Shown: one piece after another, positions 17,411 to 25,959 of the stretch
Layout of the letters: each line of letters starts with the position of its first letter
How positions within the stretch are numbered: position 1 is the stretch's first letter
NCBI RefSeq assembly: GCF_000472925.1
Contig: NZ_AXAS01000003.1
Coordinates: forward strand, 62,322-126,321
Direction: 5' to 3'
DNA length: 64,000 bases
Origin: Bradyrhizobium sp. Ec3.3
Lineage (GTDB): Bacteria > Pseudomonadota > Alphaproteobacteria > Rhizobiales > Xanthobacteraceae
Translations under genes and position numbers: made by a program
Notes under the pieces: model-generated
What the model saw: the letters and a program-made list of their open reading frames with translations, nothing else
Databases searched by the model: none
What the model was told of the DNA's origin: nothing

Positions 17411-18822
17411 GACGGCAGCTTCGGCACCTTGGCGTGATAATCGGTCGCGCGCTGGAACGCGGCGCCGATGGTGAGCAGGGTCGCTTCGTCGAACGCGCGA
17501 CCTATGAGCTGCATGCCGACCGGCAGGCCGCCTTTGGTGAAGCCCGACGGCACGACCAGCGACGGCAGGCCGAGATAGTTCACCGGACGGGTGAACAGTG
17601 TCAGCCGCTGCAACAGCGCCGGCGCATGCACATCCCCGCCGACATCGCTCTCGGCGATCGTCGGCGCCGGCACCGGCGAGACCGGCGCGATCACCGCATC
17701 GACGCCTGCGATGGCCGCGTGATGGGCGGCAAGCGCAGGTCCGCGCCAGCGCATCGCTTCGAGATAGGTGATGGCGGGGACCGCAAGCCCGTTCTGGAGA
17801 CGCATCAGCACCTGCGCGCCATAGTCCTGCGGACGTTCGATCAGCCAGCGCTTGTGGAAGGCGGCGGCCTCCACCGCCAGCACGAGCTGGCTCGCCGCCT
17901 GCAATTGCCGCTGATCCGGCAGCTCGACCTTGACGATGTCGGCGCCCTCGCGCTTGAGCACGGCGATGGTCTCGTCGAGCACGCGCGCCACTTCAGGATC
18001 GAGATCATCGACATAGAAGGATGTGGGCACGCCGATCTTTAGGCCCTTCAGCGAGCCTTGTGTCGCGGCAACGTAGTCCGCCACAGGCTCGGCGCTCGCT
18101 GTCGGATCCTCAGGATCAGGACCCGCCATCAGCGCGAGCAGCAGCGCGCAGTCCTCCGCGGTCTGCGCGAGCGGGCCGACGGTGTCGAGCGATTGCGACA
18201 GCGGCATCGCACCGGCGCGGCTGACGCGGCCCCAGGTGACCTTGAGGCCCGTGACGCCGCAGAAATTCGCGGGCATACGGATCGAGCCACCGGTATCCGA
18301 GCCGAGCGCGGCGAAGGTCAGCCGCGCCGCGACCGCCGAGCCCGAACCCGACGACGAGCCGCCGGTGATATGCGCGACATTCCAGGGATTGCGCACCGGA
18401 CCATAATGGCCGTTGTGACCGGTCGGCCCATAGGCGAACTCGGCCATGTGCAGCGTGCCAAGCCGGACCTGGCCGGCATCCTTCAGGCGCTGGAGCGCCG
18501 TCGACGTCGTGGTGGCGACATAGTCGCGGCGGATCAGCGAGCCGCAGGTCACGACTTTCCCTGCGTCGTAATACATGTCTTTGTGCGCGAGCGGCACGCC
18601 GTGCAGCGGGCCGCGCACCTCGCCTTTGGCGAGGGCCTCGTCGGCCTCTTCAGCCGCCTTCAACGCAGCCTCCGACTCGATCGCCATGAAGGCGTTGAGA
18701 TGCGGCTGCCACTGCGCGATGCGATGCAGCAGCGCGCGCGTCACCTCGTGCGAAGACAGCTGCTTCATCGCGATCGCGCGCGCGACCTCGGTCAGCGTCA
18801 TCAATGCGGGTTCGGTGCTCAT
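17407..18822 (-). CDS. Amidase (amidase signature family, AtzE/GatA-like)
   Basis: 471-residue amidase-signature hydrolase. The Ser-cisSer-Lys triad is visible: K81 in GVPLAHKDMYY, S156 in TGGSSSGSGSA and the nucleophile S180 in SDTGGSIRMPA. It should release ammonia from an amide, imported by the flanking ABC transporter. The gene overlaps the AtzG-like gene upstream and the DppD-like gene downstream by four bases each. The small GatC-like partner makes an AtzE-type two-subunit enzyme likely. The substrate is unknown. Confidence 0.9.
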   Translation of the reverse strand: MSTEPALMTLTEVARAIAMKQLSSHEVTRALLHRIAQWQPHLNAFMAIESEAALKAAEEADEALAKGEVRGPLHGVPLAHKDMYYDAGKVVTCGSLIRRDYVATTTSTALQRLKDAGQVRLGTLHMAEFAYGPTGHNGHYGPVRNPWNVAHITGGSSSGSGSAVAARLTFAALGSDTGGSIRMPANFCGVTGLKVTWGRVSRAGAMPLSQSLDTVGPLAQTAEDCALLLALMAGPDPEDPTASAEPVADYVAATQGSLKGLKIGVPTSFYVDDLDPEVARVLDETIAVLKREGADIVKVELPDQRQLQAASQLVLAVEAAAFHKRWLIERPQDYGAQVLMRLQNGLAVPAITYLEAMRWRGPALAAHHAAIAGVDAVIAPVSPVPAPTIAESDVGGDVHAPALLQRLTLFTRPVNYLGLPSLVVPSGFTKGGLPVGMQLIGRAFDEATLLTIGAAFQRATDYHAKVPKLPS

Positions 18823-19016
18823 GCCGGAACCTTCGTGGTTTGCGCCAGCACATAGAGAGACGGCTCGAGATCCATCGGCAGCGTGCCGGCGATGGTCGCA
18901 AAGCCGTCGAACACGGGACCCATGTTGTTCGCGATACGAACCGCGATCTCGTCCTCGACGGGGACGCCGGCTGTGTCAGCCATGGCCTTGATGTCTTTTG
19001 CGGTCGGTCTTGTCAT
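18819..19016 (-). CDS. AtzG/GatC-like small subunit (DUF4089 type)
   Basis: 65-residue protein ([20 protein letters not shown]...) ending in YVLAQTTKVPA. Short helical proteins of this kind (AtzG, related to GatC) bind and stabilise amidase-signature enzymes. The family assignment rests on size, helical pattern and position directly before the amidase. The ATG at 19016 has GAGGGAG upstream and overlaps the stop of the DppF-like gene (ATGA). The reading frame extends upstream to 19151, but that part is inside the ATPase gene. Confidence 0.75.
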   Translation of the reverse strand: MTRPTAKDIKAMADTAGVPVEDEIAVRIANNMGPVFDGFATIAGTLPMDLEPSLYVLAQTTKVPA

Positions 19017-20074
19017 GCTGCTCCCTCTTGCGGCGCGCGGCTGTGGCCCGATCCCGGTATGGCCATATAGCAGGCGGCCTCGTGGCCCATTGTATCGAGC
19101 GCGGTGAGCTTTGGCGTTGCTTTTGCGCAGAGCGGCTCCGCGAGCGGACAACGGGTGTGGAAACGGCAGCCGGAGGGCGGATCGATCGGGTTGGGCGGAT
19201 CGCCCGAGATCGGCGGCGTCTCGGTGCGCTTGTCCGGATCGGAGGACGGCATCGCCGCCAGCAACGCACGCGTATAGGGATGGGCGGGCGCGTCCCAGAC
19301 CGCATCGACCGGGCCGAGCTCGACGACCTCGCCGAGATACATCACCAGCACCCGGTCGGAGATGTAGCGGACCACGTTGAGGTCGTGGCTGATGAAGAGA
19401 TAGGTGAGCCCGAATTCGCGTTTGAGGTCGGCTAGCAGGTTGAGCACCTGCGCCTCGACCGACTTGTCGAGCGCAGAAACGGCCTCATCCAAAATCACCA
19501 GCCGCGGCGACAGCGCCAGCGCCCGCGCGATATTGACGCGCTGGCGCTGGCCGCCGGAGATCTCGTGCGGGTAGCGATTGGCGAAATTTTCCGGACGCAA
19601 GCCGACCTTGCCGAGCAATTCGCGCGCGAGCGCCCGGGCCGCGCCGTCGGTCATGCCGTGGACCTTGGGGCCGAACGCGATCGATTCCTCGATCGTCAGG
19701 CGCGGGTTGAGCGAGGCGTAGGAATCCTGGAACACCATCTGCATGCCCCGGCGCAGCTCGCGCAAGCTGAGCGCCTGGCCGACGGTCATGCCGTCATAGA
19801 TGATGTCGCCGGCATCGCGCTGCATCAGATGCATCAGGAGCCGCGCGGTGGTCGACTTGCCGCAGCCGGATTCGCCGACAATGCCGACGGTCTCGCCCTT
19901 GGCAACGGAGAAGGACACGTTGTCGACGGCACGCACCGTGCGCTTCGCGCTGAACAGCTCGCCGCGCACGGGGAAATGCTTGGTCAGGCCATTCACCCTT
20001 AACAGCGGCTGCGCGACGCCACCGCGATCCTCGACGGGCTCCAGCATGGCAATGGAGGCGTTGGTGTCGATCAT
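19013..20074 (-). CDS. Dipeptide/oligopeptide-type ABC transporter ATP-binding protein (DppF-like)
   Basis: 353-residue ATPase. Walker A is [14 protein letters not shown], the signature is [15 protein letters not shown], and Walker B is [12 protein letters not shown] (the Ala-Val-Ser form typical of DppF/OppF). The C-terminal extension has [14 protein letters not shown]. It acts with the DppD-like ATPase under the two permeases. The order here (F-like, AtzG-like, amidase, D-like) is unusual because the two ATPase genes are normally adjacent. Confidence 0.92.
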   Translation of the reverse strand: MIDTNASIAMLEPVEDRGGVAQPLLRVNGLTKHFPVRGELFSAKRTVRAVDNVSFSVAKGETVGIVGESGCGKSTTARLLMHLMQRDAGDIIYDGMTVGQALSLRELRRGMQMVFQDSYASLNPRLTIEESIAFGPKVHGMTDGAARALARELLGKVGLRPENFANRYPHEISGGQRQRVNIARALALSPRLVILDEAVSALDKSVEAQVLNLLADLKREFGLTYLFISHDLNVVRYISDRVLVMYLGEVVELGPVDAVWDAPAHPYTRALLAAMPSSDPDKRTETPPISGDPPNPIDPPSGCRFHTRCPLAEPLCAKATPKLTALDTMGHEAACYMAIPGSGHSRAPQEGAA

Positions 20075-20090
20075 GATCGTCGCCCTTCAC

Positions 20091-20216
20091 ATCTCCCCAT
20101 CGGGGAGAGGTCGGCGCGCAGCGCCGGGTGAGGGGCACAGGTCCCTCGATAAAGCGTACCCCCTCACCCAGATCGCATCTGACGATGCGATCCGACCTCT
20201 CCCTTTGGGAGAGGTG
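20091..20216. repeat. REP-like palindromic repeat
   Basis: Left part ATCTCCCCATCGGGGAGAGG...GGGTGAGGGG and right part CCCCTCACCC...CCTCTCCCTTTGGGAGAGG form a long imperfect inverted repeat inside the ABC operon, in the 183-bp gap between the DppC-like and DppF-like genes. It may tune downstream expression or mRNA stability. Confidence 0.8.
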
Positions 20217-20257
20217 ATCTTCGCCGCGGAGCCAGTGTCGGTCGATGTCGTCATCTC

Positions 20258-21160
20258 TTAGTTCCTGATGTCCATGGCGCTGCGCAGGCCGTCCGAGAGC
20301 AGGTTGAAGCAGATCGAGACCGCGAAGATCATCGCGCCGGGCAACGCTGCGACCCAGGGATTGACGTAGATCGCGGTGCGCAGCGTGTTCAGCATCAGTC
20401 CCCACTCCGGCTCCGGCGGCTTTGTGCCGAGCCCGAGGAAGGAGAGACCGGCGGCCAGGATCATCGAGACCGAGATCAGGCTGGTCGCATAGACGAAGAT
20501 CGCGCCCAGCACGTTGCCGAGGATATGCACGCGCATGATGGTGAACGCCCCCGCACCGGAGGCGCGCGCGGCCTCGACGAAATCCATGTTGCGCACGCCG
20601 GTGGTGACGCTTTCGGCGACGCGGGTGATCTGCGGCACGAACACGATGGTCAGCGCCACGATGGAGTTGAGGATGCCGGCCCCTAACGCACCGGAGATGG
20701 CGATAGCAAGCAGCACAGAGGGGAAGGCGTAGAACACGTCAACCGTGCGCATGATCGCGGTGTTGAGCTTGCCGCCGACATAGCCGGCAACGAGGCCGAG
20801 CGAGGTGCCGATGCCGAAGGCGAGGATCACCGGCAGAATGCCGATGACGAGGGAGAGACGACCGCCATAGATCAGTCGCGCCAGCATGTCGCGGCCGAGC
20901 TCGTCGGTGCCGAGCGGATAGCCCGTCGTGCCGATGTGGCGCAGGCGGCGAATCATCGAGCCCTTGTAGGGGTCCTCGAGGCCGAGCCACGGCGCGAGCA
21001 GCGCGGAGAGGAAGATCAGCAGCAGCACCAGCGCGCAGGCCATGCTGACCTTATCACGCATGATGCGGCGGCCCACTGTCGCCCAGTAGCCGCGCGCTTT
21101 CGTCACCGGTGCGGCCTGAAGCGCGGCATCGCTGGTGGCGTGAAGTGGGAGCTCGCTCAT
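20258..21160 (-). CDS. ABC transporter permease (DppC-like)
   Basis: 300-residue inner-membrane permease. After a cytoplasmic N-terminus, a first helix ([20 protein letters not shown]) is followed by the DppC-type extracellular loop with [18 protein letters not shown]. The [21 protein letters not shown] coupling segment contacts the ATPases, and there are about six helices in all. It follows the DppB-like gene with a 3-bp gap. Confidence 0.92.
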   Translation of the reverse strand: MSELPLHATSDAALQAAPVTKARGYWATVGRRIMRDKVSMACALVLLLIFLSALLAPWLGLEDPYKGSMIRRLRHIGTTGYPLGTDELGRDMLARLIYGGRLSLVIGILPVILAFGIGTSLGLVAGYVGGKLNTAIMRTVDVFYAFPSVLLAIAISGALGAGILNSIVALTIVFVPQITRVAESVTTGVRNMDFVEAARASGAGAFTIMRVHILGNVLGAIFVYATSLISVSMILAAGLSFLGLGTKPPEPEWGLMLNTLRTAIYVNPWVAALPGAMIFAVSICFNLLSDGLRSAMDIRN

Positions 21161-21163
21161 CGG

Positions 21164-22117
21164 CTAGCCCCGCTTGATGCGCGGATCGATCGCGGCTTGC
21201 GCGATGTCGACCAGCAGATTGAGGAAAACGAAGAACAGGGCCAGCACCAGGATCGTGCCCTGCAACAGCGGCAGGTCGCGCTGGAAGATCGCGGAGTTGA
21301 GCAGGAAGCCCGAGCCCGGCCAGGAGAACACCGTCTCGATCAGGATCGAGCCGCCGAGCATGTAGCCAAGCTGGAGGCCCATTACCGCCAGCGCAGTGGG
21401 CGCGGCGTTCTTGATGACGTGGCGGAACACACCAGTTTCGCGCAGGCCTTTTGCGCGCAGGGCCTCGACGAAATCCTGGCTGAGAATGTCGCCGGTGAGC
21501 GCGCGCACGGTGCGGGTGACGATGCCCATGGGAATCACGGATGTCGTGATCGCCGGCAGCACGAGATATTGCAGATGCGCCCAGTCCCAGGCCCATGCGC
21601 CGGAGCCGCCGGGGCCGGCGCCGACCGCGGGCAGCCAGTTCAGTTCGACCGAGAAGATGATGACGAGCAGCATGCCAAGCCAGTAATGCGGCACCGAGAC
21701 GCCGGCGATGGCAAAGGATGTCGCCAGCTTGTCGATCCAGGTCTCGCGGAAATAGCCGGCGATCAGGCCAAGCAGGATCCCCATCGTGAAACCGATGATG
21801 GCAGCCGCGATTGCAAGCGTCACGGTGTTGCCGACCGCGCGCATCACCTCAGCAAGTACGGGGCGTCCCGTCGCAATGGAATTACCGAGATCGCCGTGCA
21901 GCGCGCGCAGCAGCCAGAGGCCGAACTGCACCGGCAGCGGCCGGTCGAAGCCGTAGGCCGCACGCAGTTGCGCCGCAAGCTCCTGTGACGCATCGGCCGG
22001 CAGCACGGCGACGAGCGGATCGCCGGGCGTGATGTGCACCAGCAGAAAACACACCAGCGCCACGCTGATGACGATCGGGATGACGTAGACGATGCGTCTG
22101 GCGATATAGGCGAGCAC
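21164..22117 (-). CDS. ABC transporter permease (DppB-like)
   Basis: 317-residue permease. The opening MLAYIARRIVYVIPIVISVA and HITPGDP loop are typical of DppB/OppB, with the coupling motif VEALRAKGLRETGVFRHVIKN and about six helices. It forms the translocation pore with the DppC-like protein. It follows the binding-protein gene after 191 bases that hold a REP-like repeat. Confidence 0.93.
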   Translation of the reverse strand: MLAYIARRIVYVIPIVISVALVCFLLVHITPGDPLVAVLPADASQELAAQLRAAYGFDRPLPVQFGLWLLRALHGDLGNSIATGRPVLAEVMRAVGNTVTLAIAAAIIGFTMGILLGLIAGYFRETWIDKLATSFAIAGVSVPHYWLGMLLVIIFSVELNWLPAVGAGPGGSGAWAWDWAHLQYLVLPAITTSVIPMGIVTRTVRALTGDILSQDFVEALRAKGLRETGVFRHVIKNAAPTALAVMGLQLGYMLGGSILIETVFSWPGSGFLLNSAIFQRDLPLLQGTILVLALFFVFLNLLVDIAQAAIDPRIKRG

Positions 22118-22131
22118 TGGTCTTCTTCCTT

Positions 22132-22288
22132 CCTTCTCCCCCTGTGGGAGAAGGTGGCGCGAAGCGCCGGATGAGGGGTTCTATCCGCGGGTACTGTCGT
22201 TTCAAATGCGAGAGGGTCATCCGCGGAGAGAGACCCCTCACCCGGCTTCGCTTTGCGAAGCCACCCTCTCCCGCAAGGGGAGAGGGTG
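22132..22288. repeat. REP-like palindromic repeat
   Basis: CCTTCTCCCCCTGTGGGAG...CCGGATGAGGGGTTC and ACCCCTCACCCGGCTTCGC...CTCTCCCGCAAGGGGAGAGG form a long inverted repeat between the substrate-binding protein gene and the DppB-like gene. The same family occurs at 38487-38685. Confidence 0.85.
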
Positions 22289-22308
22289 CAGCGAGCGTGT
22301 TGCGCGAA

Positions 22309-23967
22309 CTACGGCACCATCGACACCGGCGAGAAGTCGACGAACCAGCTCTTGGGCTGCACGAAGCCCTTCACCTTCGGGCTCATGGCGCGCGGGGCGA
22401 CGTCGTGGGCGACGTAGAGAAAGGCGGCGTCGTCGACGGAGGCCGCGTGCAGCTCGGCGAGTGCGGCGTCGCGTGCGGCGGGATCGAATGTCTGCCGCGC
22501 CTTGGTGACCAGCTCGTCGAATTTGGGGTTGTTGATGTAGCCCCAATTGTTCGAGAGGGGCGGCGCCATTGACGACTGCAGGAAGCGCACCAGGGCGAAG
22601 AACGGATCCATCGCCGCATAGGTCACATTGACCGCGTTGGAGCCGTTGGCGGAAGCATCCTTGGCGCCGCGCCGCCAGTTGTTGACCAGCGTATTCCACT
22701 CGATGACGTCGAATTGCACGTCGAAGTAACATTCGGCGAGTGCCTGCTGGAGGTATTCGTTCATGGGCAGCGGCATCATCTGGCCGGAACCCGAGGCCGA
22801 GGTCTGGATCTTGACCGCCACGTGCTTGTTGGGACCATAGCCCGCCTCTGCCATCAATTTCAGCGCGGCCGGCTTGTCATACTTGATCAGGAAGGTTGGA
22901 TTGCCGCGCCAGGGATGGCCGGGCTCGAAGGTCCCGGTCGCCGGCACCATGTATCCGCCGAGCAGGCCGTCTCGCAGGCCCTCCCGGTCGATACAGAGAT
23001 TGGCCGCTTTGCGGACGCGGATGTCGCTCCAGGGCGAGCCTTCGACCCGCGAGAACTGCCACGGCCAGACATGGGGCTCTTCGTTGGAGTAGATGACGAA
23101 ACCGCGCTGCTTGATCTGGGCAATCGCGTCGGGCGCGGGCGCCTCGACCCAGTCGACCTGCCCCGACAGTAGCGCCGCGGTGCGCGCATTCGCCTCCGGC
23201 ATCGGCAACAGCACCATGCGGTCGACATGCGGAACGCGTGCCTTGTCCCAGTAGTTTTCATTCCTGGCGAGCTCCAGCCGCTCGCGCGGCGTAAAGCTCG
23301 TCATCTTCCACGGACCGGTGCCGGAGGCATCGCGTGCAAATGCTTCCCATGCGGCGGCCGATTTCGCCTTCGCATCAGCGCCGCTGGCGGCGTCATAAAG
23401 CTTCTGCCATTTCGCAGGGCTCGCCATGAACAGATTGGAGAGATTGATCGGCATAAAGCTGTCCGGCTCCTTCGTGGTCAGCTCCACCGCCAGGTCGTCG
23501 ATCTTGCGAGCGGACAGCAGCGTCGGCATACGCGAGGCGGTGAGGCCGACCTGGCTCGGGTCGTATTGCAGGGCATCCTTGTTCAGCACCTTGTCAACGT
23601 TCCACACCACAGCATCGGCGTTGAAGTCGCTGCCGTCATGGAATTTCACGCCAGGGCGCAGCTTGAAAGTCCACTTCTTGTGATCGGTCTCGTCGACCTT
23701 CCACTCGGTCGCAAGCCCCGGGATCAGCACGCTCGGCTTGTCGGCCGAGGAGAGGTCCCACATGGTCAGTGCGTCGTACATGGTGAGGCCGGTGAAGCGA
23801 TTGCCTTCGAATCCCTGATCGGGCTGGCCCAGCGTGCGCGGAATATCGGCAGCGGTCATGCCGATGCGCAGCACGGTTTCGGCACCGGCCGCACGCGGCC
23901 AGGCCGCGGCGGTCGTGAACGCCAGCGCCGCAATCAATGCTGCGCGGGTGGTTTTATCGATAAGCAT
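22309..23967 (-). CDS. ABC transporter substrate-binding protein, family 5 (SBP_bac_5)
   Basis: 552-residue periplasmic binding protein with signal peptide (ALIAALAFTTAAAWPRAAGA). Family 5 marks include LATEWKVDETDHKKWTFKLR, PGVKFHDGSDFNADAVVWN, SGTGPWKM and the central IRVRKAANLCIDREGL. It should deliver a peptide-like or amide substrate to the DppBC-like pore. The ATG at 23967 has GGATTGAGGCG upstream; the longer frame from 24033 is not supported. It is divergent from a clear paralogue at 24169. Confidence 0.92.
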   Translation of the reverse strand: MLIDKTTRAALIAALAFTTAAAWPRAAGAETVLRIGMTAADIPRTLGQPDQGFEGNRFTGLTMYDALTMWDLSSADKPSVLIPGLATEWKVDETDHKKWTFKLRPGVKFHDGSDFNADAVVWNVDKVLNKDALQYDPSQVGLTASRMPTLLSARKIDDLAVELTTKEPDSFMPINLSNLFMASPAKWQKLYDAASGADAKAKSAAAWEAFARDASGTGPWKMTSFTPRERLELARNENYWDKARVPHVDRMVLLPMPEANARTAALLSGQVDWVEAPAPDAIAQIKQRGFVIYSNEEPHVWPWQFSRVEGSPWSDIRVRKAANLCIDREGLRDGLLGGYMVPATGTFEPGHPWRGNPTFLIKYDKPAALKLMAEAGYGPNKHVAVKIQTSASGSGQMMPLPMNEYLQQALAECYFDVQFDVIEWNTLVNNWRRGAKDASANGSNAVNVTYAAMDPFFALVRFLQSSMAPPLSNNWGYINNPKFDELVTKARQTFDPAARDAALAELHAASVDDAAFLYVAHDVAPRAMSPKVKGFVQPKSWFVDFSPVSMVP

Positions 23968-24168
23968 CGCCTCAATCCTTTTCCGGCTTTCGATGATTAT
24001 TTTTGATGCAAGCCTATGCAATGGCTGTGCCAATGGGGAAACTTATTCTGCAAATTGCCCCTGTGACGACAAGTCCTTGTGATGCTGTGCGGGCGAAGGT
24101 GCTACGCTGCCTATTCTGGCATCAAGATTGCAAGTTCGGCTCCAAATTATTCGTTGGGAGCTTTGGTC

Positions 24169-25764
24169 ATGCGCAATCGAATCTCGACCGGTCTCGTCGC
24201 GCTTGCGCTGGCGTTCTCCGCAATCTCGGCACGTGCCGAAACCCTGGTGCGTTACGGCATCTCGATGGCGGATATTCCGCTGACCACGGGCCAACCCGAT
24301 CGCGGCGCCGGCGCCTACCAGTTCACGGCTTACACGATCTACGATCCGCTCGTTGCGTGGGAGATGGACGTCGCCGACCGGCCGGGCAAGCTGGTGCCGG
24401 GGCTCGCCACCGAATGGAAGGTCGACAACACGGACAAGACCAAATGGCGCTTCACCTTGCGCAAGGGCGTGAAGTTTCACGACGGCAGCGACTTCAACGC
24501 CGATGCGGTGATCTGGAATCTCGACAAGGTGCTCAACGACAAGGCGCCGCAATTCGACAAGCGACAGAGCGCGCAGGTGAAGACCCGGCTTCCATCCGTC
24601 GCGAGCTACGCCAAGATCGACGACGATACGGTCGAGATCACCACCAAGACGGTCGATTCCTTTTTTCCCTACCAGATGCTCTGGTTCCTGGTATCGAGCC
24701 CGGCACAGTATGAGAAGCTCGGCAAGGACTGGGACAAGTTCGCAAGCCAGCCCTCCGGCACCGGCCCGTTCAAGCTCACGAAGCTCGTGCCGCGCGAGCT
24801 CGCCGAGCTCAGCAAGAATCCGGACTACTGGAACAAGAAGCGGATTCCGAAGGTCGACAAGCTCGTGCTCGTGCCGATGCCGGAAGCGCTGACGCGCACC
24901 AATGCGCTGCTCGCCGGACAAGTCGACCTGATCGAGACGCCCGCTCCCGACGCCGTGCCGCAGCTGAAGGCAGCCGGCATGAGGATCGTCGACAACGTCA
25001 CGCCGCATGTGTGGAATTATCATTTGAGCGTGTTGCCGGGCTCGCCCTGGACGGACATCCGCCTGCGCAAGGCGCTCAATCTCGCGATCGACCGCGACGC
25101 GGTGGTCGGGCTGATGAACGGTCTCGCAAAACCTGCCAAGGGCCAGGTCGATCCGTCCAGCCCGTGGTTCGGCAAGCCGACGTTTGAACTGAAGTACGAT
25201 CTCGCTGCTGCGAAGAAGCTGGTCGAGGAGGCCGGGTACAGCAAGGACAAGCCGCTGAAGACCACCTTCATCATCGCGCAGGGCGGCACCGGCCAGATGC
25301 TGTCGCTGCCGATGAACGAATTCCTGCAGCAGAGCTTCAAGGAGATCGGCATCGACATCGACTTCAAGGTCGTCGAGCTCGAGACGCTCTACACCCACTG
25401 GCGCAAGGGCGCGGCCGACGAGATGAATTCCGGCATCACCGCCAACAACATCGCCTACGTCACCTCCGACCCGCTCTACGCCATCGTGCGCTTCTTCCAT
25501 TCGGGCCAGATCGCGCCGGTCGGCGTCAACTGGGGCGGCTACAAGAACCCGAAGGTCGATGGGCTGATCGACGAAGCCAAGCAGACTTTCGATACCGCGA
25601 AGCAGGACGAGCTATTGGCGCAGGCGCATGCAGAGATCGTCGACGATGCCGCGCTGGTCTGGGTCGTCCACGATACCAACCCGCATGCGCTATCGCCGAA
25701 GATCAAGCAGTTCGTGCAGGCGCAGCACTGGTTCCAGGATCTGACGACGATCGGGGTGGAGTGA
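24169..25764 (+). CDS. ABC transporter substrate-binding protein, family 5, divergent paralogue
   Basis: 531-residue family 5 binding protein with signal peptide (RISTGLVALALAFSAISARA). It mirrors the minus-strand paralogue: ADIPLTTGQPDRG versus ADIPRTLGQPDQG, then LATEWKVD and GVKFHDGSDFNADAV in both. The ATG at 24169 has GGGAGC upstream. It has no permease or ATPase genes on its own strand, so it probably shares the divergent importer and broadens its substrate range. Confidence 0.92.
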   Translation: MRNRISTGLVALALAFSAISARAETLVRYGISMADIPLTTGQPDRGAGAYQFTAYTIYDPLVAWEMDVADRPGKLVPGLATEWKVDNTDKTKWRFTLRKGVKFHDGSDFNADAVIWNLDKVLNDKAPQFDKRQSAQVKTRLPSVASYAKIDDDTVEITTKTVDSFFPYQMLWFLVSSPAQYEKLGKDWDKFASQPSGTGPFKLTKLVPRELAELSKNPDYWNKKRIPKVDKLVLVPMPEALTRTNALLAGQVDLIETPAPDAVPQLKAAGMRIVDNVTPHVWNYHLSVLPGSPWTDIRLRKALNLAIDRDAVVGLMNGLAKPAKGQVDPSSPWFGKPTFELKYDLAAAKKLVEEAGYSKDKPLKTTFIIAQGGTGQMLSLPMNEFLQQSFKEIGIDIDFKVVELETLYTHWRKGAADEMNSGITANNIAYVTSDPLYAIVRFFHSGQIAPVGVNWGGYKNPKVDGLIDEAKQTFDTAKQDELLAQAHAEIVDDAALVWVVHDTNPHALSPKIKQFVQAQHWFQDLTTIGVE

Positions 25765-25796
25765 GGGGGCGGCGCATGCTGCGCCATGCACTCCGA

Positions 25797-25920
25797 TGTC
25801 GTCCTGGCGAAAGCCAGGACCCATAACCACCGGCCTTTGTTTTGCGGAGACTGGCGGTTGACAGCTCGGCACCACAGCTACGCCCTGGGATAATGGGTCC
25901 TGGCTTTCGCCAGGACGACA
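25797..25920. repeat. Nested palindromic repeat with 28-bp perfect arms
   Basis: Arms at 25797-25824 and 25893-25920 are perfect reverse complements. Each arm contains its own hairpin (GTCCTGGC-GAAA-GCCAGGAC). It lies between the convergent ends of the binding-protein gene (25764) and the cyclase gene (25960) and may work as a two-way terminator. Confidence 0.9.
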
Positions 25921-25959
25921 TGAATATTGTGCTACTACGATCCTCACTCATGCCATCCG

